NCBI RefSeq assembly: GCF_040581485.1
Contig: NC_090129.1
Coordinates: 10,836,501-10,900,500 of the forward strand
Length of the DNA stretch: 64,000 bases
From: Linepithema humile
Lineage: Eukaryota > Arthropoda > Insecta > Hymenoptera > Formicidae
Direction: 5' to 3'
The notes beneath the pieces were generated by a model. The model ran no database searches. It was not told the origin of the DNA and worked only from the letters and a program-made list of their open reading frames with translations. Below are positions 46,222-59,518 of this stretch, piece by piece (the stretch's first letter is position 1; the number at the start of each line of letters is the position of its first letter). A program made the translations under genes and the position numbers.

Positions 46222-49200
46222 GTGACGGGTTTCGCGGACCCAACAATGTCCACAAGACTCTTGCAGGCCAATTTGAATCACGCCCGGCAGGCCCAGGATC
46301 TCTTTCTTGCGGACCTGTGCGGGCGTGACGCCGGGCTGGGCGTGGTAGCGGAGCCATACAGCGTGCCCGACTCAAATCCTAATTGGGTCGCGGCCGCTGA
46401 TGGCTCCGCTGTTATCATAAGAGGGCACTCCCCGCGCTCCACCCCCCGTATCCATACTGGAGAAGGGGAGGGGATTTGTCATCGCGCGGTGGGGTGCCCT
46501 ACGGGTGGTGGGGGTCTACGCCCCTCCCAGCATGTTCCACCCCGACTTCTTGCACCTCCTACGGGAGATAAGGGGGGGGGGGCATTCGCCGATGCCTCCC
46601 CCATCCTGTGTTGGTGGCCGGGGACTTCAACGCCTGGAATATGGCGTGGGGTTCCCGGCGCACTGACAGAAAGGGTGAGTGCGTGATGGACTGGGCGGCG
46701 GAGCTGGGTCTCCTGCAGTTAAACAGGGGGTCCACGAGCACGTGTGTGCACCCCCGTGGGGAGTCCATAGTCGATTTGACGTGGGCCTCCCCGCGGGCTG
46801 CGCGATTGGTGACGTCCTGGAGGGTGACGGACACGGAGTCCTTGTCGGACCACCTAGTTATAGAGGTGGTCCTGACAGCCACCCCCAGGGACGTGCTGCT
46901 CCGTCGCCTGCGGAGGGGAAGTAGACCACGCAGATGAGTCCTGGCCAAATTGGACCAGGATTGGTTGGAGGCGGCGGTCTTGGTGGAGACGTGGGCGGAT
47001 CCTCCCGCCCACGTTGAAGCCGAAGAAGAGGCCGTCGCGATCGTGGGCATGGTGACACGTGTCTGTGACGTGGCCATGCCCCGATCGAGACCCGCCCCTC
47101 GTCGGGCGGCATATTGGTGGTGTGAGGGGATCGCGGAACTCCGCAGAGCGGCCAACGCAGCTCGCCGCGATCTCCTCAGGGCCCGACGAAGGGCGGGTGG
47201 AGATGTTGAGAAGACTGCAGTGGAGCACAGTATGTACCTTGTCGCAAGGTACGCACTGCGGTCTGCCATTAGCAGGGCCAAGGCCAAGGCCTGGGACGAG
47301 CTGATTGCGGAGCTCGACAGGGACCCATGGGGGCGTCCGTATCGGATAGTCTTGAACAGGCTAAGACCGGCGGCGCCCCCCATCTCGGAGACGCTCGAAC
47401 CGGAGTTCCTCGGCCAGGTGGTGGAGACCCTCTTCCCCGAAAGGAATGTTAACATCCCCCCGAAGAGGGACCCTCCCCCCTGGTCCGAGGACCTGGATAT
47501 TTCAGGAAGGGAGCTCTCCGAGGTAGCAAAGAGACTGGGGGCGGCTGGCAAGGCCCCCGGTCCTGATGGGATCCCTGGCCAAATCTGGGCCTTGGTATTT
47601 GGCGGAGTAGGGGCCCGCCTGAGGAGGCTGTATAACACCTGCCTCAGGACGGGCACCTTCCCCTCGGCGTGGAAAATGGCCAATTTGGACCTGATCCACA
47701 AAAAGGGGAAGCCGGCGGAGCAGCCTTCTGCTTATAGGCCGATTTGCCTGCTGGATGAGGTCAGCAAACTGTTCGAAAGAATAATTGCTGGCCGAATCGT
47801 CCAGCACCTGTCGCGGAATGGTCCCGACCTTAGCAAGGAGCAGTTTGGATTCCGAGAGGGTCGCTCTACCACAGATGCAATTCTGCACCTGAGGGCCCTC
47901 TCGGACCAAATTGTAGGGGAGGGAGAGGTGGCACTGGCAGTGTCGTTAGACATTGTCAACGCGTTTAACTCCCTCCCCTGGGACTGGGTGGGGGTGGCCA
48001 TGGAACATCATGGCCTCCCCCAATATCTAAGGGATGTAGTCTGGGACTACTTCCGCGGCAGGACGCTCCAGTACCAAGACCAACTGGAGCGGATAAGCAG
48101 AAGGCCTATGCACTGCGGGGTTCCACAGGGGTCAGTTTTAGGCCCCCTTCTGTGGAACCTCGCGTACGATAGAGTGCTCCGCACGGCGCTTCCCCTGGGC
48201 TGTCGTCTGCTGTGTTATGCAGACGACACGCTGGTGGTGGCCCGGGGGAGGAATTGGGTAAAGGCTCGGGACGCGGCTAATGCCGCAACCCTGAGCGGTC
48301 GTATGCTTCATTCGAACCATGGGATTGGAGGTAGCCCCACTCAAGACGGAGGCCCTGTATTTTTACGACAGGGCCATGGGGCGTCCTCCCCCCATCCAAA
48401 TGTGGGTGGGGAAGGTCCGAGTCCTGGTGGGGACCCGGATGAGGTATCTGGGCCTCATCCTGGATGGGCTTTGGGGTTTTGAACAGCACTTTGTGCAAAT
48501 TATCCCCAAGGCGGACAGGATGGCGGCCGCGTTAGGCCATCTCCTGCCCAACGTGGGTGGGCCGAACGTTAGAGTTCGGCGTCTGTACGCCAATGTTGTG
48601 CAATCGGTGTCCCTCTACGGGGCACCGGTATGGGCCGATAAAGTCCTGGCCAGTCGGCGTATCCAAGCGATGGTTCATCGCCAACAGCACCGGCTGGCCT
48701 CAAGGATTATTCGGTCCTACTGCACGACGTCGTTCGTGGCGACCACGGCCCTGGCGGGCCTCCTCCCGGTCGAGTTCTTGGCGAACTCGTACGCCGAAGT
48801 CTATCGGCGTACGAGGGACCCTGACCGCACCGAGAATGCCCGTCGAAGACCAGGGGCCGTGGATAAAATCAAGAGGAATGCCCGTCGCAAAGCTATATCC
48901 CAATGGCAGGAGGCCATGGCGGATTCTGCGACGGGTAGATGGACCACCCACGCCATCCAGCCCTGTCTGCCGGAATCGGTAGACAGGCGAGGACGAGGAC
49001 TCGAGTTCCACCTGACACAGGTACTCACCGGGCACGGTTGCTTCGGTGACTACCTGTGCAGGATTGGTAAGGAGCATACGACGGGATGCCACCACTGTGC
49101 GGCCGGTCGGGACTCGGCGCAGCACACACTCTCCAAGTGTGAGGCTTGGACGGAGGAGCGCCGAGCCCTGACCGCAGTGGTGGGAGAGGACCTCTCCCTC

Positions 49201-49362
49201 CCAGCATTGGTTCGAGCAATGCTGGAGGGAGAGGATAAGTGGAAGGCCGCCTCCAAATTCTGCGGGGTTGTGATGCTGCAGAAAGAGGAGGCGGAAAGAA
49301 TCAGAAGGGGGGAGGCGGAAAAGGTGGACAGCACTCCACCACCCCCCTCCCCCTTCGCATAG
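46222..49362 (+). pseudogene. R1-clade ORF2, copy C, broken
   Basis: Same layout and same breaks as copy A: poly-C frameshift near 46445, TGA at 46935-46937 between endonuclease and reverse transcriptase, and a shift near 48290 after CYADD. It differs by extra G bases near 46570 and a shorter Pro-rich C-terminus (PPPPSPFA). The shared breaks show that it was already inactive when the segment duplicated. Confidence 0.86.
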
Positions 49363-50006
49363 AAGAGCGGGAGGCAACGGCGGCGTGGGTGCTCCCACGA
49401 CCGCAATGCGGCGGAGGAGATTAATCCCCCGTCGCCGTTTACCAGCCCCACGTAGGGACTGAAAGGAGTAAAGGTCTCTCGGAAGGTGGTAAAGAAATTT
49501 GCCACCACCACCAACATCACAATCCGAGAGACCCCGGGGGGGACTTACATCCCGAAAGGAACATCCCCCCCCCCCTACTCATAGAGGCTGGGTGGGAAAG
49601 CGGGGAAACTTTTCCCTCTCCCCCCAGTGGGAACCAATCGTGAGCGGGGGCTCATGATGGTCCCGACCCCCCCACACATAAACCAGGGAGAGCGGGGGAA
49701 GATTGTGGTAGCCCAGTCTTCTCCGCAATAAAAGACGAAATAGAGAGGTGGGAGAAACATATCTCTTTCCCCCCCTCCAGGAAGGAACCGAACAGCGGTC
49801 AAACCCGAGAGGGGGTGAGATGAATGCCGCTGGCGATGCCTCACCCCCTCTCAAAACGGGTTAGGATGGCTACCGGCGGGGGTTTTAGTGGGTATACCTA
49901 GGGACACCTTCCCTGGGGGACTCCCACATAACCCTCGGGTTCTCCCCCGAGGCCCGAGGGTATCCATAAAGGATTTCCCCCGCCTTACCAAAAAAAAAAA
50001 AAAAAA
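49363..50006 (+). other. 3' UTR and poly(A) of R1-clade element C
   Basis: Matches 12887-13525, with the same AGAGGGGGTGAG hairpin (near 49810) and a shorter first stem. The poly(A) tail is a few bases longer than in copy A. Confidence 0.6.
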
Positions 50007-51956
50007 GTATGAATTATTAGAAATAACTGATTTACTATTAATAACGGTTTTGCTGTTAATATATTACGAAATGAAAGTAGGTCAGCAATGTTTATCTAAT
50101 AAGTTTATTGTTGCTATGTTTCTTATTTTTGAAATTATCGAAGGTAATCAGTTTCGATGGTTGAGCAAATCTATGTCAGTTTTAAAATTAGTTCATCATA
50201 TCAGTACACGGTAAAATTTCATAATAAAATGCCACAATTGTTCTGGAACAAAGAGTACGCAGATATGATTTTTGTATATGACTTCTGCAATGGAAATTGT
50301 CGAGTTACAAAGGAATATCAATGAAGGTTTTTTATTATAGAAGAGTGCCAACAAACTTTTGATTTTCAATATAACGTGATACCAAAACATTTATAGAATC
50401 TATATTTATATAATTTTTTCTAATTTCTACTTATTGATCAAACTGATGAAGTTTAATCGTTTAACTTTAGAACACCCTGTATATATCACTTTCCGAGGTG
50501 CTGTTTTAAATACTTACTTTTATAGTAGATATGTTGTTATATCTGAGATCCAATGTCTGAAGTTTATCGTGATTAGTTATCCAATCATCCAATATTTCGG
50601 AAATGCTATTGTTAACTAAATATAATTCTTTTAGTTTACTGTAAAACGCTGTAGTAAATGCCTTGGACCATTTAGATAATGTAAGATAATTGTGAGACAA
50701 GTTAATATTTTTCACGCTTGTAAAAAAAACAAAACTATAATCGGGAATAGTTTTTAGATGATTTCGTTCCATATTTAGTTGTTCCAACCAGACTAATTTA
50801 CGAAATAGTGTACTGAAAAAAAAGATTTTTGTATCAATAAAGTTATAAAGCATGTAAGCAATTATTATCAATTATGTAATAAAAGCAATTTAAATATACT
50901 CAGAAATGGTAGTAATGCAATTATTTAACAAATTCAATATATTTAATAAAACGGTATCGTTGAAAATATTATCCGGTAAAGCTTCTAGATAATTAGAGTC
51001 CAATTCCAATATTTCTAAGTATGACAAATCTCGAAATATTTCTACGGGCAAAGATTGGAGGTAATTGTTACTCAATACAATCTCTTCCAGCGATGATGAT
51101 CCCCAAAAGAGATCTTTCGGTAAAGTGATTAGTCCATTGTTCATCAGTTTCAAATGTTTCACTTTCGTTAAATTGCTAAAAAATTCATCCAATAAAGTCA
51201 AATTTCTCTGGTTGTCGTTTAAGTAAACTCTTGCCAATTTTGTATTGTTTCGTAGAAGATCTTTTGGCAAATTTGTAAAATTGTTCCATTCTAGAAAAAG
51301 ATTGTTAAGGTTTTCCAGCTTTGCGAATATATTTTCTGGTAAACCGGATAAGTCATTCATTGACATATCGAGGTGTCTCAGAGCAACAAGTTTGTCGAAA
51401 ATACCCGCTGGGAACTCGGTTAAATAATTCTTACGTAGATCCAGATGTATTACATTTGTCAGCTTATCAAATGTGGTGGATTCTATCCGTCTCAAACTGT
51501 TATTCCTCAAATAGAGCCAATTTAATTCGGGGGTAAAATCAAAAAATTCAACGGCCAAAAATTCTAAGTTGGTGTTTGTTATGTAAAGGGTCTGTAATTT
51601 TTGCGAATTGGCTAACAGATCTTTATCCACATGCTGTATGTTGTAGTTCTCTATTTTTAGAGATTTTAAATTTTCGAAACCGTTTAGATGATGTTTTTCC
51701 AAGGTCGAGTTTAAGTTTTTGTATGATGAAAAAATTAATTCCTTAATATCTGTAGCTTTTAGCATTCGCGCAATGTCAATCAATTTGATGTTCTTAAGTA
51801 AATTGCACTCTTTGAACACCATCAGGTAGTCAGAAGCCCAAGAAGTATTATGCAACGTAATATTCCATATTTTGAGATTAAAATTTGACAAGTCTGCTGA
51901 GTTGACACAGGTAATTTATGTGAAAAACATATTTATGTAAATTTGATTTAATTATC

Positions 51957-52286
51957 TAAAAGTTAAAAGAAAAAAGAAGAAACGTTTATTTGTGAAACTT
52001 TCCATGAATTTTATACAAAATTATTTTTTAATAGTATGTAAAATAAATAATTTTGTAAATAAGTAGTTCTAAGTAAGACATTGAAGAACTTTTTAAAGAA
52101 AGATGGAATAAAAAATTTTAAAAAAAGTTAAAAGAAAAAAGAAGAAACGTTTATTTGTGAAACTTTCCATGAATTTTATACAAAATTATTTTTTAATAGT
52201 ATGTAAAATAAATAATTTTGTAAATAAGTAGTTCTAAGTAAGACATTGAAGAACTTTTTAAAGAAAGATGGAATAAAAAATTTAAT
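51957..52286. repeat. 165-bp tandem duplication upstream of Toll-C exon 2
   Basis: Same two-unit duplication as at 15478-15807, period 165 (AGTTAAAAGAAAAAAGAAG at about 51961 and 52126). Confidence 0.87.
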
Positions 52287-52422
52287 ACTTTGCTCTACGA
52301 AAGATATTATTAAATATAAAAACATGAATATCGTAATCATGAAAAGTTTAATATTTTTTAATATTCGATATTTTTTAATATTTTTGAATTGTATAATATA
52401 GCAAAGAATTAATTTGTATCTA

Positions 52423-53126
52423 CAGGGTGATTCAAAATAATCGTATGTCCTTAAAGGGGCATATTCCTGAGCGTATTCTGAGACAACTTTTCCTTTGGCA
52501 AAAGTTTGTGCAGAACTTAATTTTCAAGTTATAAAAGAAAATAGTTAGCGTATCGTGAGTCGAGTACAAGAAACAAGCAGGGGCGTTGCAACTCACCGTT
52601 ACACGCGAGTGTTTACGTGAGGCGCCTGCTACAATCAGCTGACACTCACGATACACAAATACGTATACGCATCTCTCTTTCTCTCTCTCTCTTTCTCCCG
52701 CGATGAGACAGATCCATATCGAGTAAAAGCTTTTCCACTTTCTTATGGTTCACGTTTCACGTTTCAAAACACAACACATTCACATACTCTGTTCACTCAC
52801 TTCATCGATAAAACGAGGAATTTATTTAACGATCACTACTAATCACTTAATGCGTGAAAATTACTCGAAAAAAGAAACACGTGTTTTTCGAGTAATTGTG
52901 TATCGTGAGTGTCAGCTGATTGTAGCAGGCGCCTCACGTAAACACCCGTGTGTAGCGGTGAGTTGCGGCGCCCCTGCTTGTTTCTTGTACTCAACTCACG
53001 ATACGCTATTTTCTTTTATAATTTAAAAATTAAGCTCCGCACAAACTTTTGCCAAAGGAAAAGTTGTTTTAGAATACGCTCAGAAATATGTCCCTTTAAG
53101 GACATACGGTTATTTTGAATCACCCT
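52423..53126. mobile_element. 704-bp foldback MITE, copy 2
   Basis: Same ends (CAGGGTGATTCAAAATAA), TA flanks and length as 15951-16654, with a few substitutions. Confidence 0.85.
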
Positions 53127-53775
53127 GTATATATATATAATTTATAAGAATAAGAAAATTTAATTATTAAGCAAAGTATCAATAAAAATTATTAAAATTA
53201 TTACTTACTTTTTTAATGTATTGTTTATTATTTATTATTAGCTTATCATTAATGTTAAAATTTTCATTATTTATCCATGTTTAATCATATAGCATAATGT
53301 TTCAATCAGAAAATTACATTTGCAAGAGAGCCTTGATGTTGATCTGTGTGTAATAATAAATCAATATTTACATAAATAAAAAATAATTACAAATAAAGTT
53401 TTTATTAATTATGCAATGAATAAAATATACATTAATGTAATGAACAAAAAATATATGTTTAAGTATTGAAAATAAAAGTAAGGATATACACTTTAGAATT
53501 GCACATATTTTACATTTTACACATTTTAAAAATTGCACAATAAGTATTTGAAATACAAAGCATTTTTTTAACATCTTGAATAATAAAATTATACGTTTTA
53601 TTTAAAATATATATAATTGAACATTATATATATATATTTTTTAAACTCAAAATCTTTATAATATTTTTGATATTATTATTGATAATATAAAAAAATGAAA
53701 AACTTTTGTGTAAAATGAATGTTTCAATAATAAATATAAAAAGAAAAATCACGCGTTAAATATATAACAGACATA
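53127..53775. other. AT-rich spacer, copy 2
   Basis: Counterpart of 16655-17302; no gene recognised. May include the 3' UTR of the MADF-BESS gene. Confidence 0.5.
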
Positions 53776-54787
53776 TTACGTTTTTTGTAATGAAGCAAAT
53801 AAAGCATCTGTTATCATTTTCTTCCTGATATTTTTTTCAGTTTGTGGAAGATTTGACAAGTGAGCAATAATAAACTGACTAAATGCTTCATCTTCATTTT
53901 CATATTTGTTATCCAAAACATTGACAAGTTTTTGTGTAACTGATGAAAACATTTTTTCAAATTCTTTCGTTTCATCTATTTTGCGTTTCTTGTATTTCAC
54001 AGGTTTTGTATCTAATTTTTTAAGAATATTTTTTTTGTTTTTCTCCTCATTATTAGAATTATCTTCTTTTTCAGAATTGCTTGATATTTTATGAAATACT
54101 TCATTAGATTTTGGAATATTGACTGATAACTCCGAAGATGATGTAGAAGATGAAGTTTCAATCGCTTTTATATTACTATGCGTTCTGAAAATATAAAAAT
54201 ATATAAGTATATATTATACTATTAAAAGAAAATTTTTAAGCAATAATAACTACAAACCTTCGCTGTCTGACATAATTGTCAAGAAATGACAATTGGGAAA
54301 AAAATACAAAAGTTTTGTGAGTTGAAGCAGCACTTCCACTTTTATATTGACCATTCAAGATTCGTTTCTCACGATTGTATTGATTTCTTAGAGATGTACA
54401 TCTAGTTTGGCAGTATTCAGGTGTATAAAAATTACCTGAAAATTTTGAGATACTTAAATCTATTATCATATTTACTTATCTATCATATAAATTAGCAATA
54501 AAATGTGATAAAAAATATATTATTAGAAAAAATAACATTTGTAACTTACCATAATTTTTATTTAGCATAATTTTAGACATTTCATTCCAAGCGTTATCTT
54601 TAATTATTCTGTCTTTAAAATCATTATGTCTTTTATTGTATAAAAATAGGCGTTCTCTGTATAATTCAATGAGAAAAGCATCACCATTTTTTTCTTCTAT
54701 AGCAATATTTTCTTGTTCATTTGATATCTCTTGATTGTATACATATGATTCACATATGTTAGATTCGCAATATTCATGATCTTTCAT
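53776..54787 (-). CDS. MADF-BESS domain protein, copy 2
   Basis: Coding exons 54550-54787, 54258-54435, 53776-54184; 825 bases, 274 codons plus stop, all phases consistent. Residues ~20-110 form a MADF DNA-binding domain (FLIELYRERLFLYN, EYCQTRCTSLRNQYN, FLDNYVRQRT); a Ser- and acidic-rich linker follows, then Lys-rich KYKKRKIDETKE (possible nuclear signal) and a C-terminal BESS motif (FSQFIIAHLSNLP). The exon 2 donor is AAG|GTTTGT, intact here and lost in copy 1, so this is the likelier working copy. MADF-BESS proteins regulate transcription in insects; the target genes cannot be told from sequence. It lies just downstream of the JHAMT-like gene on the same strand. Confidence 0.8.
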
Positions 54788-55349
54788 TTTAATTGACTGA
54801 AACAATTAACAAAAAAGTATACTAATGTACTAGATACTATGGATATATAGATTTAATTTGTCAATCCATGTAATACAATTTAAATAACAAGATAATTTTG
54901 ATTAGATAATTATATAATAATTAAACATACAATTAAGTTTAAACATATAATATTGGATCAAAAATTTGATTTATAAATAAGTATAACCTTTAATAAATCC
55001 TTTTTATAAAAAAGTTAGGTTATATTCATTTATTGAAATACATTGCAATACATAAAATTGTTATTACATATTTAACAGATTTAAATATATTATATTATAA
55101 ATGTTTATGAAATATTTACCTTTTATTAGTAGTTGTGTATATATTTAGTTCCTTTTTATATATATTCGTTTATCACACGTACTTTTTGCAGCGTGACACG
55201 GTGTATATACGTTTAAGACTCGAGACACAAGACAGTATTGTGCGTCACTTCGAGACAAAGACTTAAGGCTGTCTTAAAATTATAAGACAGCCATTCTGCT
55301 TAGGCCCACAGCTATATATAATAGGGCTTTTTCTCGCAAAGAATTTTGA

Positions 55350-55570
55350 CATTACTTATCTGCAAGTACAATTTTTTGGAAAGGTTTTTTATAATATATA
55401 CAATTTTTTTAAAAAGATTTTTTTATAATATATTTTTGGAAAAATACAATCTTTTTGGAAAGTTTTTTATAATATATACAACTTTTTTTGGAAAGGTTTT
55501 TTGTGAGAAAAACTTTTTTTTAATATAATATATTTTTGAAAGTACAATTTTTTGAAAAGGTTTTTTATGA
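55350..55570. repeat. Degenerate minisatellite, copy 2
   Basis: Counterpart of 18905-19130 with the same unit words (GGAAAGGTTTTTTATAATAT) and a few indels. Confidence 0.68.
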
Positions 55571-55590
55571 GGATACATATATACGCAATA

Positions 55591-57000
55591 TTATATAACT
55601 TTTCGTGCATAAACTATCACCATTTTCAATATATTTAATACAAATTTTTGCTCTTGATTATCACATATTGATGTACAGCTAATCTCCCTTTTCATATATT
55701 CACGTGCGAAATTATCCTTGAATTCTTTTGCGAGATCATGCGGCATCTTATCCAAAAATGTGAGTATGGACATTATCCCAGCTGTTAAAGTAATCAATAA
55801 TTAAAATTAAAATTTTTAATGTATCAATATATAAATAATGCAAAAGATTTATAACACGGATGATAATTATGTATAAAATTTATAACTTTAATAAGTTCTT
55901 AATAAGACTTACATAAAAACTTGTTTGAATTTTTAGCGAAAAATGTCGCTTCTCGATGACTGCAATGGCAAATTTCAAATCCAATATTTTTAAGTAACTC
56001 TTTTACTTCTTCGCGAGGATTTTTTGAATAAAAATATGGTGAAATACACCTTTTTACGTCCTACGTAAAAATAATAATTAGTAACTTGTAGTTGAAAAAT
56101 TAGAAACAAATACATTACATATATATAATGATTACTTCCTTGTACGATGCAAAGTCTTTATCTTGTGCCATTAATTCAAAAACATTATATGTATTATGAG
56201 ATGCTAAAAATAATGTAAGCATAGTTCCACCAGGTCGAAGCATGCGATAAATGTTTTCAAACGCTTGTCTGTTAAATAAAGAAGATAAATGTAAATAATT
56301 TTTGAAGTATACATTTATTATAATATTTGTAAATTAAAATTGTGTTCATATTATTATGTCTAATCAAGCAAAAGACGTTATTAAAACCAATTATTTCAAA
56401 TTAAAAATTACACAGAAATTATTTATTTAAACCAGTTTTAAATTTTGTTAATAGCAATTTTTCATTCAATAAATACCAAATTTTCCTATAAGAAAAAAAT
56501 TATATTTTTATAAGAAATTTATTAATTTATATGTGCTTAATAATCTTACTTACCGAATGTTTTTGCACCAATTCAAAGTGTGGAATGAAAAAATGTGGTC
56601 AAATTCCGATACATATTTCTCAGGCAAATTTTTAGTTTGGATATCTAATACTTCGAATCTAAGTCGTTTCTCATCGCTATATGTCATATTTGCATATTCG
56701 ATCATGCTTTGTGAAATATCCGTACCTGCATGATATACAATAATCGGATTAACAATAAGTAATAATGCACGATAATTTGTAGTTATATATAAACAATTTA
56801 TTTGTTTACTTACCAATTATTACTGCATTTGGGTCAAGAGATGACAAAAGAATGTCATTCGTTACATCTCCCGGTCCACAACCGATATCCATACATTTTC
56901 CGGAAATTTTCTTTAAATCATCAGCAAGTTCATCAATTAAACGTGATACATTGTATCTTTGAATATTGTCAGATGAAGCATAATCCCTTGGGTTTACCAT
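55591..57000 (-). CDS. Juvenile hormone acid O-methyltransferase-like protein, copy 2
   Basis: Five exons at 56814-57000, 56554-56725, 56136-56268, 55913-56060 and 55591-55781, identical in layout to copy 1, 276 codons plus stop. The SAM-binding loop DIGCGPGDVT and JHAMT-type C-terminal motifs (LDKMPHDL, YARK) are unchanged. A few substitutions were seen against copy 1, all in the last exon (for example SILTF for SIPTF, CDNQ for CNNQ, NILKM for NIFKM). No lesion. Gene dose of this enzyme is therefore doubled; whether both are expressed is unknown. Confidence 0.88.
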
Positions 57001-57098
57001 ATTTACAACTTTAACAATTGCAACTTTAATTTGCTTCACAACTCGGTCAGTGTTTCTGTATATTCAATGTAATGCATCGCAGTATTCTCTGCAACTCC

Positions 57099-57105
57099 TT
57101 ATATA
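57099..57105 (-). promoter_or_regulatory. TATA box of JHAMT-like copy 2
   Basis: CCTATATAAGG on the minus strand about 100 bases upstream of the start codon, identical to copy 1. Confidence 0.5.
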
Positions 57106-57874
57106 GGTCGGTTTTTTGGTTCTTCATATCAATTATCTTTATTGCATAAGATATGTTATCTGTTATCTAATGCAAAACCTTGATGCTATTTTCTGATGTA
57201 CTGATAACGATTTGAAAATTTCACTAACTCACATTTGCCATTGAAAGCAAAACGTCTCAGACTGCTGGCCTAGTTATGCTTATTGATCGATTGGTAAATA
57301 TTTCGACATTTCCGTTTGTATAATATGTTTTTATAATAATTGTTTTGATGCAGCGTATCAGTTTTTCTTTTCTTTTCCGTTTTTTTTTTGTAATTTAAAT
57401 AATTATAACTTAAACATTTTGTAGTCATAAGTAGTATTAAAAAATTCATTAACAACATCACTATTTTAAAAGGAATTAATATCAATATGCACAATATTTT
57501 TAATAAAAAATATTTCTTTTATTCAATAAATAACAATAATCAATAAGAGTTGAGGGCTCTTCTATTATTTTATAATAAGACAAATAATATAAAGCAAATA
57601 GAGCCGTAGCTGGATCTCAGTGCTTAATCATTTATTTTACATTAACGCTTATAAATATAATCATTAACGCTTATAGATATGATCAAACGCTTATAAGTAG
57701 ATATGATGAAACGTTTCGGCCATCGATTTTTGTTGTATAAGCGCTAAAATCAGTCGTGCACGACATCAATTATACCGAAAGTATATTATATACAAATCGA
57801 CTCTGAATAAACATTTTTGATTTATTGTTATTGCCGCATAGCTTCAAGCCGTGATATCTTTGGGTTCGCGGTGT
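57106..57874. other. Upstream DNA of JHAMT-like copy 2
   Basis: Same as 20663-21433, with the three AACGCTTATA words (about 57642-57700). No gene recognised. Confidence 0.5.
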
Positions 57875-58177
57875 CTTTTATCCAGGGACGCATTTAGGTT
57901 TCTGCCGCCCCTAGGCTGAATCAAATTTGCCGCTTCTTAATGACAGTGGAGCAAGAGGGAATTTTTTTATTAATTAAATAAGAAATAGATAATAAAATAA
58001 GAACAGGTATCTTATATATAGGATTCTTTGAATAATAATAAATAACACACTGCATTGATTTTTAAAATTTTTTTTTGAAATATAAAATAATCAGCTTAAA
58101 TCTTAAACTAATCTTAAACTAATCTTTGGAAATCAGGAACTACATTAACAAAACAATTTTCTTGTTAAAAAAGTATA

Positions 58178-59518
58178 TCAAAGTTTAAACAAAATGTCGC
58201 CTTGCTTTTTTATTTTAGCAAACGAATGAATAATGTCATCAAAAGATATTCTTGACATTATTTCGGACTCAATTGACAGAAGTGCCAACGCGTTTAATCT
58301 ATCTTCTGACATTGTAGATCGCAAGTAATTTTTTATTCGTCGTAAGCACGAAAATGAACGTTCAGCCGTACAGTTTGAGGATGCTTTAGTTCTAAATATT
58401 CTTGCTGCAATATTCACATTCGGATATACATTGCATAAGTCATTTTTATGCATCCATGTGCATATATCTTGCACTGACACGGATATATTTTCAGGCAAGA
58501 GTAATTGTTCACGCAAATGTAAGAATTCTTCAACAATACTGAGTTCAATATCATCTGGAAAGCCTTCACAGACGCGGATAGCATGTTCTCTTATTTCTGC
58601 TGAACTCAACTCTCTTAATTTGATGAGCACAATGAATCTATCATATATAATTTCATACCCAGAACACCGTTTTTCTAATTCAGTTCGTAAACTATCTAAA
58701 ATTACGAGGAATGTTTCAATTCGAAAACGATCTCTGCTGCTGAACGTTTCATCAGCATCGCCATCTCGTGATTCATCAAGTTGCAATTTTCTTTTCTTTA
58801 TTCGAGATTTACATCTTTCGTATTTCTGCTCATTTGACAATAATTTCGCTTTGTTCTCAAATTCATCAAAGTCGTTTCTAATCCTTTGGACGAAATTAAT
58901 AAGAGACTTATACAATTCTAAAACAATGAAGATATCAATATTTATACTTTGTAGTTTCTTACTTGATGCGTTTAATCTTGAAAGCAAAGTACCCCAAAAT
59001 ATAGCCATAAACGCGGTTTCCAATCGTTCTAAACAAATTCGTAATCCCTTTGCTTCACTTCTGGTTATATTTTTTTTTGCTGCGTTATTTTCAATGAAGG
59101 ATAAAGCTTCAATAATCTCCAACCAAGATTCATTCAAACTTCGGCAAGCGTCATCTCTAGCAGACCATCGTGTTGTTGACAGTCGCTTCAGTGTTAGTTT
59201 GGCTTTCATATATGATTGTAATATTTCCCACCGGTGTGTGGATGCCGAGAAAAAATTAAAAAGTTCCTGGAGGACACCGAAAAAATTTGTTGCTTCAGTA
59301 CAACAACTTGCGGCACAGGTTCCTACGAGATTTAAAGAATGGGCAGCACATGGTACATACTCAGCTAAAGGATTTAGTTCTTTGATTCTTATCTGAAGTC
59401 CCGAATAAGCACCAGACATATTAGCAGCATTATCATAAGATTGGCCTCTACAATTAGATATGTCAATATCCAAGTCAATGAGTGTTTTACTGACGGTTTC
59501 TGCTAATTCCTGTGATTT
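58178..59518 (-). pseudogene. hAT transposase C-terminal part, copy 2
   Basis: An open frame continues unbroken from KSQELAETV to the stop at 58178, with CRGQSYDNAANMSG, CAAHSLNLV, TTRWSARDDA and the dimerisation region AERSFSCLRRIKNY. It lacks the 2-base insertion of copy 1. A start (MSIKRDAKFRLG) at 59554 lies within the nested element's inverted repeat and is chance-made. The N-terminal zinc finger is gone. Confidence 0.82.

Larger units (their letters stand above)
39249..50006 (+). mobile_element. R1-clade non-LTR retrotransposon, copy C, interrupted by a P element
   Basis: Same element as 7896-13525, at the same intron site. The left target duplication (39234-39248) is intact; after the poly(A) (49989-50006) the right one has changed to AGTATGAATT. 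The P element splits ORF1 at 40333/45461. Without the P element the retroelement is about 5.6 kb. Confidence 0.9.
39202..50479. mobile_element. Mariner-like remnant in Toll-C intron 3, split by R1-clade and P insertions
   Basis: Same ends (CAAGGTGTTACAAAGTTAA and inverse, ending at 50479) and same DUF4817-like remnant (about 50200-50380) as in Toll-A intron 3. A nested series: mariner-like element, then R1-clade element within it, then P element within that. Confidence 0.65.
37316..51915 (-). pseudogene. Toll-like receptor pseudogene C
   Basis: Duplicate of Toll-A. Exon 2 50900-51915, exon 3 50518-50812, exon 4 38488-39131, exon 5 37316-38198. Lesions shared with A: the 7-base deletion after the membrane span, the box 2 frameshift, stops at 37421-37423 and at the box 3 Trp (37403-37405), and no signal-peptide exon. 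Its own lesions: a 4-base deletion in exon 4 near 39017 and a changed acceptor before exon 2 (AG to AA at 51916). It lacks A's TGA after the membrane span and A's 1-base deletion in exon 4. Intron 3 is about 11 kb because it holds the R1-clade element and the P element. Confidence 0.88.

Noticed and set aside
58431..59396. A 321-codon plus-strand frame over the hAT transposase
   Set aside because: Antisense shadow of the transposase; it has no domain of its own.
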